A stretch of 64,000 bases of DNA from Rhodoglobus sp. (GTDB taxonomy: Bacteria; Actinomycetota; Actinomycetes; Actinomycetales; Microbacteriaceae), in contig JAODAV010000001.1 in the NCBI GenBank assembly GCA_025463605.1, positions 62,001-126,000 on the forward strand, given 5' to 3'. Shown in pieces: positions 17,471-26,171 of the stretch. The stretch's first letter is position 1, and each line of letters opens with the position of its first letter. The notes beneath the pieces are model-generated. The model was not told the origin of the DNA. It saw nothing but the letters and a program-made list of their open reading frames with translations, and searched no databases. Both the position numbers and the translations under genes were made by a program.

Positions 17471-18880
17471 TCAGGCGCGCGCGGAAAGCACCTTCTGCAG
17501 CCAGCGGAACGAGGTCTTCGGGGTGCGCTTCTGAGTGGCGAAGTCGACGTGCACGAGACCAAACCGCTCGCCGAAACCGGATGCCCATTCCCAGTTGTCC
17601 ATGAGCGTCCACACGTAGTACCCGCGCACGTCGATACCGGACGCTCCCGTGAATGCCTCGGCCATGTGGTCGGCGAGGTAGTTCACGCGGTCCGAGTCGT
17701 CGATGGTTCCGTCGGGCGCCACGACGTCGTTGAAACTCGCGCCCCCTTCGGTGATGTACAGCGGCGGCGCCTTCTCGGAGTAGAGCTCCGCGAACTCGCG
17801 CAGCATCACACCGAAGTACTCGGGCGCGATGGGCCAGCCGAATCCGGTGGACTCGAACTCGGGCCACTCGGCGAGGTGGAACGGCAGATCCTCCATGCCA
17901 TTCGCCGACACACCGTCGGGAGTCGCGTTGTCGGTCGGTGTTCCCGCGGCTACGCGGTGGGGCATGTAGTAGTTGAGGCCGTAGAAGTCGAGTGGCTGCG
18001 AGATGATCTTGAGGTCGTCGGCGTTCACTTCTGTCAGCGCGCGGAACTCCTTGCGGGCGAGGAACGGAAACTTGGGGTATTGGCCGAGCAGCACGGGGTC
18101 CGCGTAGATGCGATTGTGAACGAGATCGAAAACCTTCGCGTACTGCTTGGCGGCGAAATTGTTCGTGGCGGGCTCCACGGGCGAGTGCACGTTGGTGATG
18201 CCGATGCCGCCGCTCACGCCTACCGACCGCAGGGCTTGCACCGCCAGCCCGTGACCGAGCAACTGGTGGTGCCCCGCGAGGAGCGCGTCGAACATGAGCG
18301 TCGCTCCCGGAGCGTGGATGCCGAGGCCGTACCCGTAGAGCGTCACGGTAGCGGGCTCGTTGATGGTCACCCACTTGTCGATGCGGTCGCCGAAGGCCTC
18401 CCCCGCGATGGCGGCGAAGTCGGCGAAACGCGGTGCGGTGTCGCGCGTCATCCATCCGCCCTTGTGCTGCAGCGGCTCGGGCATATCCCAGTGGAAGAGG
18501 GTCGCCATGGGCCGGATGCCCGCCGCGAGCAGCTCGTCGAGCAGGCGGTCGTAGAACGCGATTCCGGCCTTGTTTCTCGGCCCGGAGCCTTCCGGCTGGA
18601 TGCGCGGCCAGGCGAGCGAGAAGCGGTAGGAGTCCACCCCCAGCTCGCGCATGAGGGCCACATCCTCGGGGTAGCGGTGGTAATGGTCGGTCGCGACCGA
18701 CGCATCCGATCCGTCGAGGATGCGACCCGGTTCGGCCATGAAGGTGTCCCACGTCGAGGGACCACGGCCGTCCTCCCGCACCGCGCCCTCGATCTGGAAC
18801 GCCGCCGTCGAGACGCCGACCTCGAAGCCCTCCGGCATCATCGCGGCGAATCCATCGGGATCGTGAAGCCAGTCGCTCAT
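17471..18880 (-). CDS. GH1 beta-glucosidase/beta-glycosidase
   Basis: A 469-residue retaining glycoside hydrolase family 1 enzyme. The acid/base is Glu175 in VTINEPATV and the nucleophile is Glu378 in YITEGGAS (Gly replaces the more usual Asn after the Glu). Active-site residues FQIEGA, FHWDMP and WTLMDNWEW are present. No signal peptide is seen, so it acts in the cytosol on imported beta-glycosides or disaccharides. It overlaps the lactone oxidase gene by 4 bp and is last in a coupled four-gene operon beginning with a TetR regulator. Confidence 0.93.
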   Translation of the reverse strand: MSDWLHDPDGFAAMMPEGFEVGVSTAAFQIEGAVREDGRGPSTWDTFMAEPGRILDGSDASVATDHYHRYPEDVALMRELGVDSYRFSLAWPRIQPEGSGPRNKAGIAFYDRLLDELLAAGIRPMATLFHWDMPEPLQHKGGWMTRDTAPRFADFAAIAGEAFGDRIDKWVTINEPATVTLYGYGLGIHAPGATLMFDALLAGHHQLLGHGLAVQALRSVGVSGGIGITNVHSPVEPATNNFAAKQYAKVFDLVHNRIYADPVLLGQYPKFPFLARKEFRALTEVNADDLKIISQPLDFYGLNYYMPHRVAAGTPTDNATPDGVSANGMEDLPFHLAEWPEFESTGFGWPIAPEYFGVMLREFAELYSEKAPPLYITEGGASFNDVVAPDGTIDDSDRVNYLADHMAEAFTGASGIDVRGYYVWTLMDNWEWASGFGERFGLVHVDFATQKRTPKTSFRWLQKVLSARA

Positions 18881-20187
18881 GCGCCGAGAACTCTTTTCAG
18901 GTAGTCGTTGGTGAACAGCCGGTCAGGATCGAGCTTGTCACGGACCGCGAGGAAGTCATCAAATCGTGAATAGGCCTTGCGCAGGGATGCCGCATCCCGG
19001 TAATGCATCTTGCCCCAGTGCGGGCGCCCCTCGAAGTCGAGCATGAGCGCCTCGATCTCGCTGAAGTACTCGGTCGGGTCTTCGCGGTAGTAGCGATGCA
19101 CGGCGATGTAACCCGAATCGCGACCGTAGGCGGTCGACAGCCAGTTCTCGTCGGGAGCGGCAACGCGCACCTCGACGGGGAAGGTGACCGTCCATCCCCT
19201 GCGCTCGATGAGCTCGCGAACCGCCCTGAGTGCCGCCGGGATGTTCTCGCGCGGCAGGGCGTACTCCATCTCCCGGAACCGCACGCGCCGCGGCGAAGTG
19301 AAGACCGCGTGCCAGCCGTCGGTCACCTCCCTCTCGGCGACGAGCTTCTCCGAGAGGCGGTTGAGCGGAGGCGTCGTCGCCGGGGCGATGATGCCGAGTT
19401 CGCACAGCAGCACGTAGAGCCCGTTGGGCAGCAGTTCGTCGTCGACCCATGCCGCGACCGGATTCTGCGCCTTGCGCGGCGTGCCCGCGGGCATCCTCGT
19501 GTTCGACTTGGTGAGCGCCGACGTCGTGTGGGGAAACCAGTAGAACTCGAAGTGGTCGACGGCCGATGAGCGGTCCATCCATGAGTCGAGCACGCCCTCG
19601 AGCGGCTCCGGCCTCTCGATGGCGTGGAGCATGAACTCGGGCACGCACCGCAGCGTCACGTCGACGATGACGCCGAGTGCGCCGAGGCCGAGTCGCGCGG
19701 CGGGCAGAAGTTCGGCGTTCTCGGTCTCGCTCACACGCTCGACGTCGCCGTTCGCCGTGACCAGGGTGAGCGCTGCGATCTGCGTCGCGAGGCCGCCGAA
19801 GGCGTGACCAGTGCCGTGGGTTCCCGTGGAGGTCGCGCCCGCGATCGTCTGCCCGTCGATGTCACCCATGTTCTCAAGGGCGAGGCCGTGCGGCTTCAGA
19901 AGAGCGGGCAACTGGTACAGATTCGTGCCCGCCCCCATCGTGACGAGGTCGCCGTCGACGGAGAAGATGCCGTCGAGCCGGCCGACATCGAGCTGCAGGC
20001 CGTCGGTCGCTGCGATCGACGTGAAGCTGTGGCTCGCCCCCACCGTCTTGAGTGTCAGGCCGCGATCGCGCGCCGCCCCCACGGTCGCGACGACATCCTC
20101 GACCGATGCCGCCTGCGCGACGAACCGAGGGTGCGACTCGGCCGACCTGCCCCAGTTGCGCCACCGCCTGCCGGGTTCCACCTTCAC
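18877..20187 (-). CDS. FAD-linked sugar-1,4-lactone oxidase
   Basis: A 436-residue flavoprotein of the D-arabinono-/L-gulono-1,4-lactone oxidase family. The N-terminal FAD-binding domain contains VGASHSFTSIAATDG and GATSTGTHGTGHAFGGL (about 110-130). The C-terminal ALO domain carries RPHWGKMHYRDAASL, the family HWGK motif. It oxidises aldonolactones; the acceptor may be oxygen or a cytochrome. The GTG start overlaps the upstream aldolase-like gene by 4 bp. It has no signal peptide. Confidence 0.88.
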   Translation of the reverse strand: MKVEPGRRWRNWGRSAESHPRFVAQAASVEDVVATVGAARDRGLTLKTVGASHSFTSIAATDGLQLDVGRLDGIFSVDGDLVTMGAGTNLYQLPALLKPHGLALENMGDIDGQTIAGATSTGTHGTGHAFGGLATQIAALTLVTANGDVERVSETENAELLPAARLGLGALGVIVDVTLRCVPEFMLHAIERPEPLEGVLDSWMDRSSAVDHFEFYWFPHTTSALTKSNTRMPAGTPRKAQNPVAAWVDDELLPNGLYVLLCELGIIAPATTPPLNRLSEKLVAEREVTDGWHAVFTSPRRVRFREMEYALPRENIPAALRAVRELIERRGWTVTFPVEVRVAAPDENWLSTAYGRDSGYIAVHRYYREDPTEYFSEIEALMLDFEGRPHWGKMHYRDAASLRKAYSRFDDFLAVRDKLDPDRLFTNDYLKRVLGA

Positions 20188-21410
20188 AAGAACGCCTTTC
20201 CTTCGCCGCGGTAGGTGGGCATCGTTTCAACGATCGCGTCACCGTCGACCAGTGCGAACTCGAGCAGGTGCTCGCTGAGTTCGCCCGCCTTCGTGTGGCG
20301 GAGCCAGACCCGGTCCCCCACCTCAAGGGCCGCGGCGGCGCGACCCTTCACGGGTGACTGCACTTCGCCCGCCATCTCGCGCGGGAGGTACTGGAGGCCC
20401 TCGGGCCAGGCGAGTTTGGGCATCCGGTCGGGGCCGGGCGGGCCGGATGCCACCCAGCCGCCCCCGTGGAGGGTCGCCACGGTGGGCTGGGGCTTGCGTA
20501 CTACGGAGAGAGCGAACGCGGCAGCCGGTGCGGGCGTGAAATGGCTGTAGCTGTCGAACAAATGCGGGCCGAACAGGCCGCTGCCCGCGGCGATCTCGGT
20601 GACCGAAGGGTCGGCGGCGGTGCGCTCGAGCGAGCCCGTGCCTCCCCCGTTGACGAATTCGAGCTCGGTGAGTTCGCGGAGTGCCGCCGCGACGGCACCG
20701 CGGCGCTCCCTGAGCTCTTCGGTCGAGTGCTTCTGCACGTAATCCACGGTTCTCGCGAGTACCGGCTTGCCGGGCGGACGGTTGACGACGCCCGCGACCT
20801 GGGCCTCGTACGCCATCATGCCGACGAGCTCGAAGCCCTTACGCTCCACGATCGTGCGGGCGAGTGCGCGGGCCTGCGCGACAGTGCGGACCGGCGAACG
20901 GAACACACCGAGGTAGCCGAGCGCGCGCGAACGCCACGACGCGTCGAGTTCGAGAGCGACCCGGATGGGCTCACGCTTGCCCGCGGCGACGACCGAGTCG
21001 ATCAGGTCGAGGTGGTGCACCGAGTCGACCATGAGAGTCACGCGCTTCGCGAGCTTCGGGGAGGCGGCGAGCGCCGCGATGGCGGTGCGGTCGGCCGTCG
21101 GGTAGCCGATCACGACATCGGGGATGGTCTTCGCGAGCCACAGGCCTTCGGCGAGCGTGTAGGCAAGCACTCCCGAGTAGCCGGGCAGCGCGAGCACCGA
21201 CTCGACCACGCCGCGCACGCGCACCGACTTGGTGGCAACGCGGATGGTGGTGCCGCTCGCCCGGCGCAGCATGTCGTGCGCGTTGTAGGCGAGGGCGGGT
21301 ACCGAGACGGCACCGAACGGAGTGTCGAGCGCGGCGGTGGCCGTGGTCAGCGACCCCCAGTATTGCCGAGGGTCGAGCCACGGCTGTGTGGTCGGCGGTG
21401 TCAACTGCAC
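20184..21410 (-). CDS. D-threonine aldolase-like PLP enzyme (amino acid deaminase/aldolase)
   Basis: A 408-residue fold-type III PLP protein with an alanine-racemase N-terminal barrel. RVATKSVRVRG holds the PLP lysine (Lys61). The C-terminal domain is of the D-serine dehydratase/D-threonine aldolase type, with TLHGGGWVASGP and GDRVWLRHTKAGEL matching the metal-binding region. It is likely to act on a D-3-hydroxy amino acid. The GTG start follows the TetR stop with no gap. Confidence 0.84.
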   Translation of the reverse strand: MQLTPPTTQPWLDPRQYWGSLTTATAALDTPFGAVSVPALAYNAHDMLRRASGTTIRVATKSVRVRGVVESVLALPGYSGVLAYTLAEGLWLAKTIPDVVIGYPTADRTAIAALAASPKLAKRVTLMVDSVHHLDLIDSVVAAGKREPIRVALELDASWRSRALGYLGVFRSPVRTVAQARALARTIVERKGFELVGMMAYEAQVAGVVNRPPGKPVLARTVDYVQKHSTEELRERRGAVAAALRELTELEFVNGGGTGSLERTAADPSVTEIAAGSGLFGPHLFDSYSHFTPAPAAAFALSVVRKPQPTVATLHGGGWVASGPPGPDRMPKLAWPEGLQYLPREMAGEVQSPVKGRAAAALEVGDRVWLRHTKAGELSEHLLEFALVDGDAIVETMPTYRGEGKAFL

Positions 21411-22028
21411 TTAGGGCACGCTCCTGATCGGTTGGGTGAGGGGTACAGCGAGGGCCGCGATGGCGTCCGCCGCGAAGTCGATGACCCTGACGGCCGCCGC
21501 GGCATCCCGGTCGGCGAGCCAGGCGAGCGTGAGACCGTCGGTGACGGTGACGACGAGGCGCGCGACGTCGTCGACGGGCACCGCCCAGCGCACGCCGCTC
21601 GCTGCCGCTCCCCCGGTGAGAAGCTCCGCGACCGCACGGTGGTAGCTCGCGTACTGGTCGCGCGCCATCGACTCGAGGCCGGGCGTGCGCAGCGAGTACT
21701 GCACGAGCTCCTGCATGACCTGCTCGTGACCCGGGTCGGCGATGACGTAGTCGAGGAATGCGCGCAACCCGTCACGGAGCGAGGTGCGGATGTCCGCTCC
21801 CGGTTGCAGCACGGCGAACGCGGCAGTCGATTCGGCATCGACCACGTAGCCGATGAGCTCGCGCATCATCTCGTCGTGGGAGCGGAAGGCGTAATGGAAG
21901 CTCGCGAGCGACATCCCGGCTTCGGCCACGATCGCGCGCGTGGTTGCGGCGGACACGCCGTGCGCGGCGATTACCCGGAGGGCGGCTTGCACGAGAAGCG
22001 TGCGACGCTCCGCGGAGGCGATACGCAT
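21411..22028 (-). CDS. TetR family transcriptional regulator
   Basis: A 205-residue TetR protein. The N-terminal HTH reads RRTLLVQAALRVIAAHGVSAATTRAIVAEAGMS, typical of the family, followed by SLASFHYAFRSHDEMMREL. The C-terminal ligand domain is unclassified. I chose ATG 22028, which has a GGGGG-rich Shine-Dalgarno; ATG 22049 would add seven residues but lacks one. As the first gene of the operon with the aldolase, lactone oxidase and glucosidase genes, it probably controls all of them. Confidence 0.88.
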   Translation of the reverse strand: MRIASAERRTLLVQAALRVIAAHGVSAATTRAIVAEAGMSLASFHYAFRSHDEMMRELIGYVVDAESTAAFAVLQPGADIRTSLRDGLRAFLDYVIADPGHEQVMQELVQYSLRTPGLESMARDQYASYHRAVAELLTGGAAASGVRWAVPVDDVARLVVTVTDGLTLAWLADRDAAAAVRVIDFAADAIAALAVPLTQPIRSVP

Positions 22029-22140
22029 CACCGTGCCCCCTTCGCCCATTCTGGGTCAACTGTCCCAGACGTGTGACCAATTCGCAACCGGGAGTCGCGC
22101 GAGTTGACTTATCGCCCAACGCCTTGCTAAATGGAAGCCG

Positions 22141-24195
22141 GTGACCTTCCTCCAGACGAACGGCGTGACACGTTCGTTCCGCCACCGCGGGGCGTGCGTT
22201 CTCGTGCTGACCGCGGCGCTCCTCCTCGGCCTCGCCGGTGTCGTACTCACCCCCACGCCGGCGGCGGCCGCGGCCTTCTCGATCGATCCGCCGAGCCTCG
22301 ATCCATTTCCCTCTTCCACGGTCACCATCACCGGCACGAAAGACCTCGACGCGACTGTGCGGGTTCCGTCCTTCGGCGACGGCGATCCCTATTGCATCGA
22401 AGCCCGGGCCCAGGAGACGTGGAGCTGCACGTTCGACATCGCCGACGGCGAGTACGACGTGACCGTCATCGAAGACGCTGCCACCGATCCGCCCACGAGC
22501 AGCGAAGCCCAGGTTCGCGTGCGAGTGCTCGGAGCGCCCGAGCTGGCCACCGTCGGCGTCACGACGGGAATGATTGCGGGAACCGGCTTTCCCGGCGCGG
22601 TAATCGTCGTCTCCGCAACCGGCCCGGAGTCGTTCTCCGAATACCACTGCACGAACGTGCAGTCACCGGGCGGGTACTGGTCCTGCCCACTCCCCATCAC
22701 CGCCTCCGGCGAGTACACCCTCACGGTCGGCCAGGGCTGGCCCGGCACCGGCAATCTCGGGGGCACCATGACGCGCACGATCGTCGTGGACAAACAGCCG
22801 CCGCCGCTCCCCATCGTGACCCAGCCCTCCGCGGGCGAAGGCATCACCTCGCAACCCACCCTCTTCGCGGGCACCGGTGAGAACGGCGCCCGCGTCGACG
22901 CCTTCGTCGACGGCGCGCTCGTGTGCTCGTCCACCGTCGCCGGCGGGAACTGGTCGTGCACAGGTCCGGTCGGCCCGGGGCAGCGTACCGTGCAGGCCAT
23001 CCAATGGGATCCCGCGGGCAATCCGAGCGGCGCGACCCCGGGCATCCTGATCACCGTGTCATCGGGTGCGAGCACTCCCCCACGCCCAATCGCCCCGGCG
23101 CCTGGGCCAGGGACACCGCCGCGCCCCTCGCCCGGCCCGACCCAAAGCCCGACGCCAAACCCGACGCCCGCTCCCTCGACCAGGCCCGAGCAGGGCTTCC
23201 CGCTCTTCCCCCCGCCGATCGGCGGGGACTCCGGCCTCCCGCCGCTCGACACGTGGGGCACGCCGACCGACTACGGCGCCGCGATACCTGCGGCCTGGAC
23301 CTCGCTCGCTCGGGGCAATGTGCTGCTCGGACTCGCCCTCGGTATCGGATTCATCGTGCTCATCGCCCTTCCCGTGCGGCTGCTCGCGAGTGCGCTTCGC
23401 GGCAGGATCCGTCGAGTAGGCCACCGCCTGGCGGGCCGCAACAGTGCTACTGCGCACGACGACTCGCCCATCCTCAACCCGTGGGTCACCGCGGGAGGCG
23501 CGCTTGCTGCTTCCGTTCTGCTGGCTGCGCTCGCGGGCGGCATCCAGTCCGAAACGCGCTACCTCCGGCTCGCCATCGCCATCGGAATCGCCCTCGCCGT
23601 GCTCAATGGAGTGGGAATCGCGCTCGCCGCGAAACTCAGCGGTCGGGCGCTCGGATGGGCACCGGCCCTTCGCCTCGTACCGTTCTTCCTGGTGGTCGCC
23701 GCGCTGTCGGCCCTCATCTCCCGGGGCGGCGGCATCCAGCCCCCCATCATCGTCGGGGCGGTCATCGCCGTCGCGGCGAGCAGCGCACCCCGTTCCACCC
23801 AGGGCGTGGTAGCGCTCGCGCAACTCGGCGCCCTCACGGCGCTCGCACTGGCAGGCTGGCTCGCCCACAGCGCGCTCGGTTCCGTCGAGGGGTTCTGGCT
23901 CTCGCTCGCGAGTGAGACTCTCGCGGCGCTGTGCATCGCTTCCCTCGGCTCGGTCATGCTCCTGCTGCTCCCCGTGAGCGGGATGCCGGGGCAGTTGCTC
24001 TACGAGTGGTCGCGACTGGCGTGGGTCGGGGTGGCACTCGTCGCCGCGACCGTCGCGGCCACCGTCGTCGCGGCGAGTGCGTCGTTCCCGCTCGCGCTGG
24101 TGTTGGCGCTGTCGCTCGGGTTCGCAACGCTCGCGCTCGCCACCTGGTCGTGGATCCGCTTCGTCGAACCGCAGCTTCTCTCACAGCAGACGTAG
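22141..24195 (+). CDS. Secreted Ig-like, proline-rich, multipass membrane protein
   Basis: A 684-residue protein with an unusual architecture. An N-terminal signal peptide (hydrophobic core LVLTAALLLGLAGVV, cleavage near AAAA at 41-44) is followed by two or three beta-sandwich repeats of bacterial Ig-like type (VTITGTKDLDATVRV, MIAGTGFPGAVIVVSATG, LFAGTGENGARVDAFVDG), each with a Cys/Trp pattern (WSCTF, WSCPL, WSCTG). A Pro/Thr/Ser-rich wall-spanning linker follows (about 315-360), then a C-terminal block of about 7-8 transmembrane helices (about 390-675). I do not recognise the C-terminal family. The start is GTG at 22141. Confidence 0.82.
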   Translation: MTFLQTNGVTRSFRHRGACVLVLTAALLLGLAGVVLTPTPAAAAAFSIDPPSLDPFPSSTVTITGTKDLDATVRVPSFGDGDPYCIEARAQETWSCTFDIADGEYDVTVIEDAATDPPTSSEAQVRVRVLGAPELATVGVTTGMIAGTGFPGAVIVVSATGPESFSEYHCTNVQSPGGYWSCPLPITASGEYTLTVGQGWPGTGNLGGTMTRTIVVDKQPPPLPIVTQPSAGEGITSQPTLFAGTGENGARVDAFVDGALVCSSTVAGGNWSCTGPVGPGQRTVQAIQWDPAGNPSGATPGILITVSSGASTPPRPIAPAPGPGTPPRPSPGPTQSPTPNPTPAPSTRPEQGFPLFPPPIGGDSGLPPLDTWGTPTDYGAAIPAAWTSLARGNVLLGLALGIGFIVLIALPVRLLASALRGRIRRVGHRLAGRNSATAHDDSPILNPWVTAGGALAASVLLAALAGGIQSETRYLRLAIAIGIALAVLNGVGIALAAKLSGRALGWAPALRLVPFFLVVAALSALISRGGGIQPPIIVGAVIAVAASSAPRSTQGVVALAQLGALTALALAGWLAHSALGSVEGFWLSLASETLAALCIASLGSVMLLLLPVSGMPGQLLYEWSRLAWVGVALVAATVAATVVAASASFPLALVLALSLGFATLALATWSWIRFVEPQLLSQQT

Positions 24196-24227
24196 TCACT
24201 GTCGGCAGCGGCGCTTACTGTCGAAGG

Positions 24228-24926
24228 ATGGAACTCATTCTCATCCCCGGTTTCTGGCTCGATGGCGCGTCGTGGAACGATGTGGCCGCACCGCTGCGCG
24301 CCGCCGGGCATACCGTGCATGCGCTCACCCTTCCGGGCAAGGAGTCGTCCGACGCAGACCGCTCGAACATCGGACTGCGCGACCACGTCGACGCGGTCGT
24401 CGAAGTCGTCGACTCGCTGCCCGCCCCCGTAGTGCTCGTCGGACACAGCGGCGGCGGCGCGATCGCCCATGCGGTCGCCGATGCCCGGCCGGATGCGATC
24501 GCGCGCGTCATCTATGTCGACAGCGGTCCGCTCGGCGACGGCGGCGTGATCAACGACGAGCTGCCCGTCGTCAACGGTGAAGTGCCGCTTCCCGACTGGT
24601 CGGTGTTCGAAGCCGAGGATCTCGTCGACCTCGACGAGGCGCTGCGCGAGCGATTCCGGAGCATCGCCGTTCCCGAGCCGCTCGGTGTGACGAGCGACAA
24701 ACAAGTGCTGAGTGATCCGCGCCGCTACGACGTGCCGGTCACCGTCATCGCGTGCGAGTTCCCCAGCGCGATGATGCGCGAGTGGATCGCGAACGAGTCA
24801 CCCTTCGTGGCCGAGCTCGCGAAGGTGAAGCACTACGAGCTCGTCGACCTTCCGACCGGCCACTGGCCGCAGCTCACCAAACCGCGCGAACTCGCCGCGG
24901 CGATCCTCGCTGCGGTGGATCGGTAG
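24228..24926 (+). CDS. Alpha/beta hydrolase
   Basis: A 232-residue alpha/beta-hydrolase-fold protein. The oxyanion region is LIPGFWLDGASW, the nucleophile elbow GHSGGG contains Ser74 or so, an acid is likely near the RYDVPVTVIACEF strand, and the catalytic His is in PTGHWPQLTKP. There is no signal peptide. Esterase or C-C hydrolase activity cannot be resolved from sequence. It is 32 bp downstream of the Ig-like membrane protein gene and converges on the sigma-factor gene, leaving 4 bp between stops. Confidence 0.88.
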   Translation: MELILIPGFWLDGASWNDVAAPLRAAGHTVHALTLPGKESSDADRSNIGLRDHVDAVVEVVDSLPAPVVLVGHSGGGAIAHAVADARPDAIARVIYVDSGPLGDGGVINDELPVVNGEVPLPDWSVFEAEDLVDLDEALRERFRSIAVPEPLGVTSDKQVLSDPRRYDVPVTVIACEFPSAMMREWIANESPFVAELAKVKHYELVDLPTGHWPQLTKPRELAAAILAAVDR

Positions 24927-24930
24927 CGGG

Positions 24931-25452
24931 CTACTGTGGATCAGCTTCGAGGAGAGCGCCACGTAGGCTCTCGCGCGCCTTCGACAAACGGGACCGTGCA
25001 GTTGATGCCGGGATGCCGAGAATCAATGCCGCTTCGTGCGACGCAAAGCCCTCCCAGTAGGTCAACTTGATGAGTTCGGCGAGGTCATCCGGGAGGGCGG
25101 CGATCGCTCCTCTGACCGCGAGCGCGAGGTCGTCTTCCGCGTCCGATGCGACCGATGTTCCCATCTCCTCAACCAACCGCTGAACAGCCGCCGAACGTCT
25201 CGCCAGCGAACGGCGAGAGTTCAGCAGTACGTTGCGTGCGACCGTGAAGAGCCACATCCTCGACTCGACGGCATCCTTGGGAATCTTGCGCTTCAGACGC
25301 CAAGCCGTTAGTAACGTCTCCCCGAAAGCCTCCGCAGCGTCGGCGTCATTCTGGAGCCGGCGTTGGAGGTAGCGCAGCACGTCGGCTTCGTTATCCCGAA
25401 CTGTTTGTTCAAAGTGCGCGGCATTCGGCGTGCTCCGACTCACTCCTCGCAC
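24931..25452 (-). CDS. RNA polymerase sigma-70 family (ECF-like) factor
   Basis: A 173-residue sigma factor. Region 2 spans about residues 15-85 (NEADVLRYLQRRL, then RMWLFTVARNVLLNSRR) and region 4 about residues 112-165 (LPDDLAELIKLTYWEGFASHEAALILGIPASTARSRLSKAR) with the HTH. Two GTG starts are possible, at 25452 and at 25443. The latter overlaps the upstream gene stop by 4 bp but has no spaced ribosome-binding site. It is encoded downstream of its presumed membrane partner, the reverse of the usual order. Confidence 0.88.
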   Translation of the reverse strand: MRGVSRSTPNAAHFEQTVRDNEADVLRYLQRRLQNDADAAEAFGETLLTAWRLKRKIPKDAVESRMWLFTVARNVLLNSRRSLARRSAAVQRLVEEMGTSVASDAEDDLALAVRGAIAALPDDLAELIKLTYWEGFASHEAALILGIPASTARSRLSKARESLRGALLEADPQ

Positions 25453-26003
25453 GCGGTTTCCGCACGCATGCTGATCGGGCTGGGGTTGACGTCGTATCCT
25501 TTGGCGGCAAGTTCGGCGAAGAGTATTTCGGCCACCATCGTGCCGACAGCACTCTGTCGCATCTGGTCATCATCGAGTCCTCCACCCTCGGGCGTGCGTT
25601 CATATGCGAGGAGCGCCTCGGTCTCGGATGTATCAAGCGCCTCGATGTCGATGTTGTTCAGGATTGCGCGCGCATCCACCACGATCGGAGAGTCCTGCGG
25701 CAGGTCCCGGAATTCGATCCTCATTCCCTGGTAGCAAATCGAACCGTCCTCCTGCTCAAAAGAGAAGAAGTTGTCTGCGACCCAGCCCCAAGGAGTGAGG
25801 TAGCCGTCTCCGGCAGCGGCCATCGATCCTCCGCCAACGACCAGCGCGGCAACTGTCAAAGAACTGGTCCAGATCCCCGCACGAACGTGCCGCCGCCCTC
25901 GAGCCTCCCGAAGTATTCGTTCTCGATGCGCAGGGAGGTCAGCCGGGAGCCCCGTTGAGGGCGCCGCGCTACGCACAAGCTCGGCCAACCGGGTGTCGTC
26001 CAT
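25440..26003 (-). CDS. Single-pass membrane protein, putative anti-sigma partner
   Basis: A 187-residue protein. The cytoplasmic N-terminus of about 47 residues (MDDTRLAELVRSAAPSTGLP) is followed by one helix (about 48-66, SLTVAALVVGGGSMAAAG) and an extracytoplasmic domain with WGWVADNFFSFEQEDGSICYQ. The ATG at 26003 has GGAGA at good spacing. It is directly coupled to the downstream sigma gene, and this topology fits a transmembrane anti-sigma factor. No zinc-binding anti-sigma motif (HxxxCxxC) is visible, so the role is inferred from context only. Confidence 0.7.
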   Translation of the reverse strand: MDDTRLAELVRSAAPSTGLPADLPAHRERILREARGRRHVRAGIWTSSLTVAALVVGGGSMAAAGDGYLTPWGWVADNFFSFEQEDGSICYQGMRIEFRDLPQDSPIVVDARAILNNIDIEALDTSETEALLAYERTPEGGGLDDDQMRQSAVGTMVAEILFAELAAKGYDVNPSPISMRAETACEE

Positions 26004-26171
26004 CTTCGTCTCCGTAGGTTCGAATGCTAACCAGTACATGTCCGTTGCCCGCCGATTTGTCCATCGATCAGTTCGTTCGCGCATCTGAGAGGACTCTCAC
26101 CCGCACGCGGCCGCATCCCCATGCCACCGTGACCTGAGTCCCTCAAGCTGGCTCCGACAAGGAGGGGACCC

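Noticed and set aside
20466..22076. Long open frame antisense to the aldolase and TetR genes
   Set aside because: It is explained by the GC-rich reverse complement of two real genes; the product is low-complexity Arg/Glu/His.
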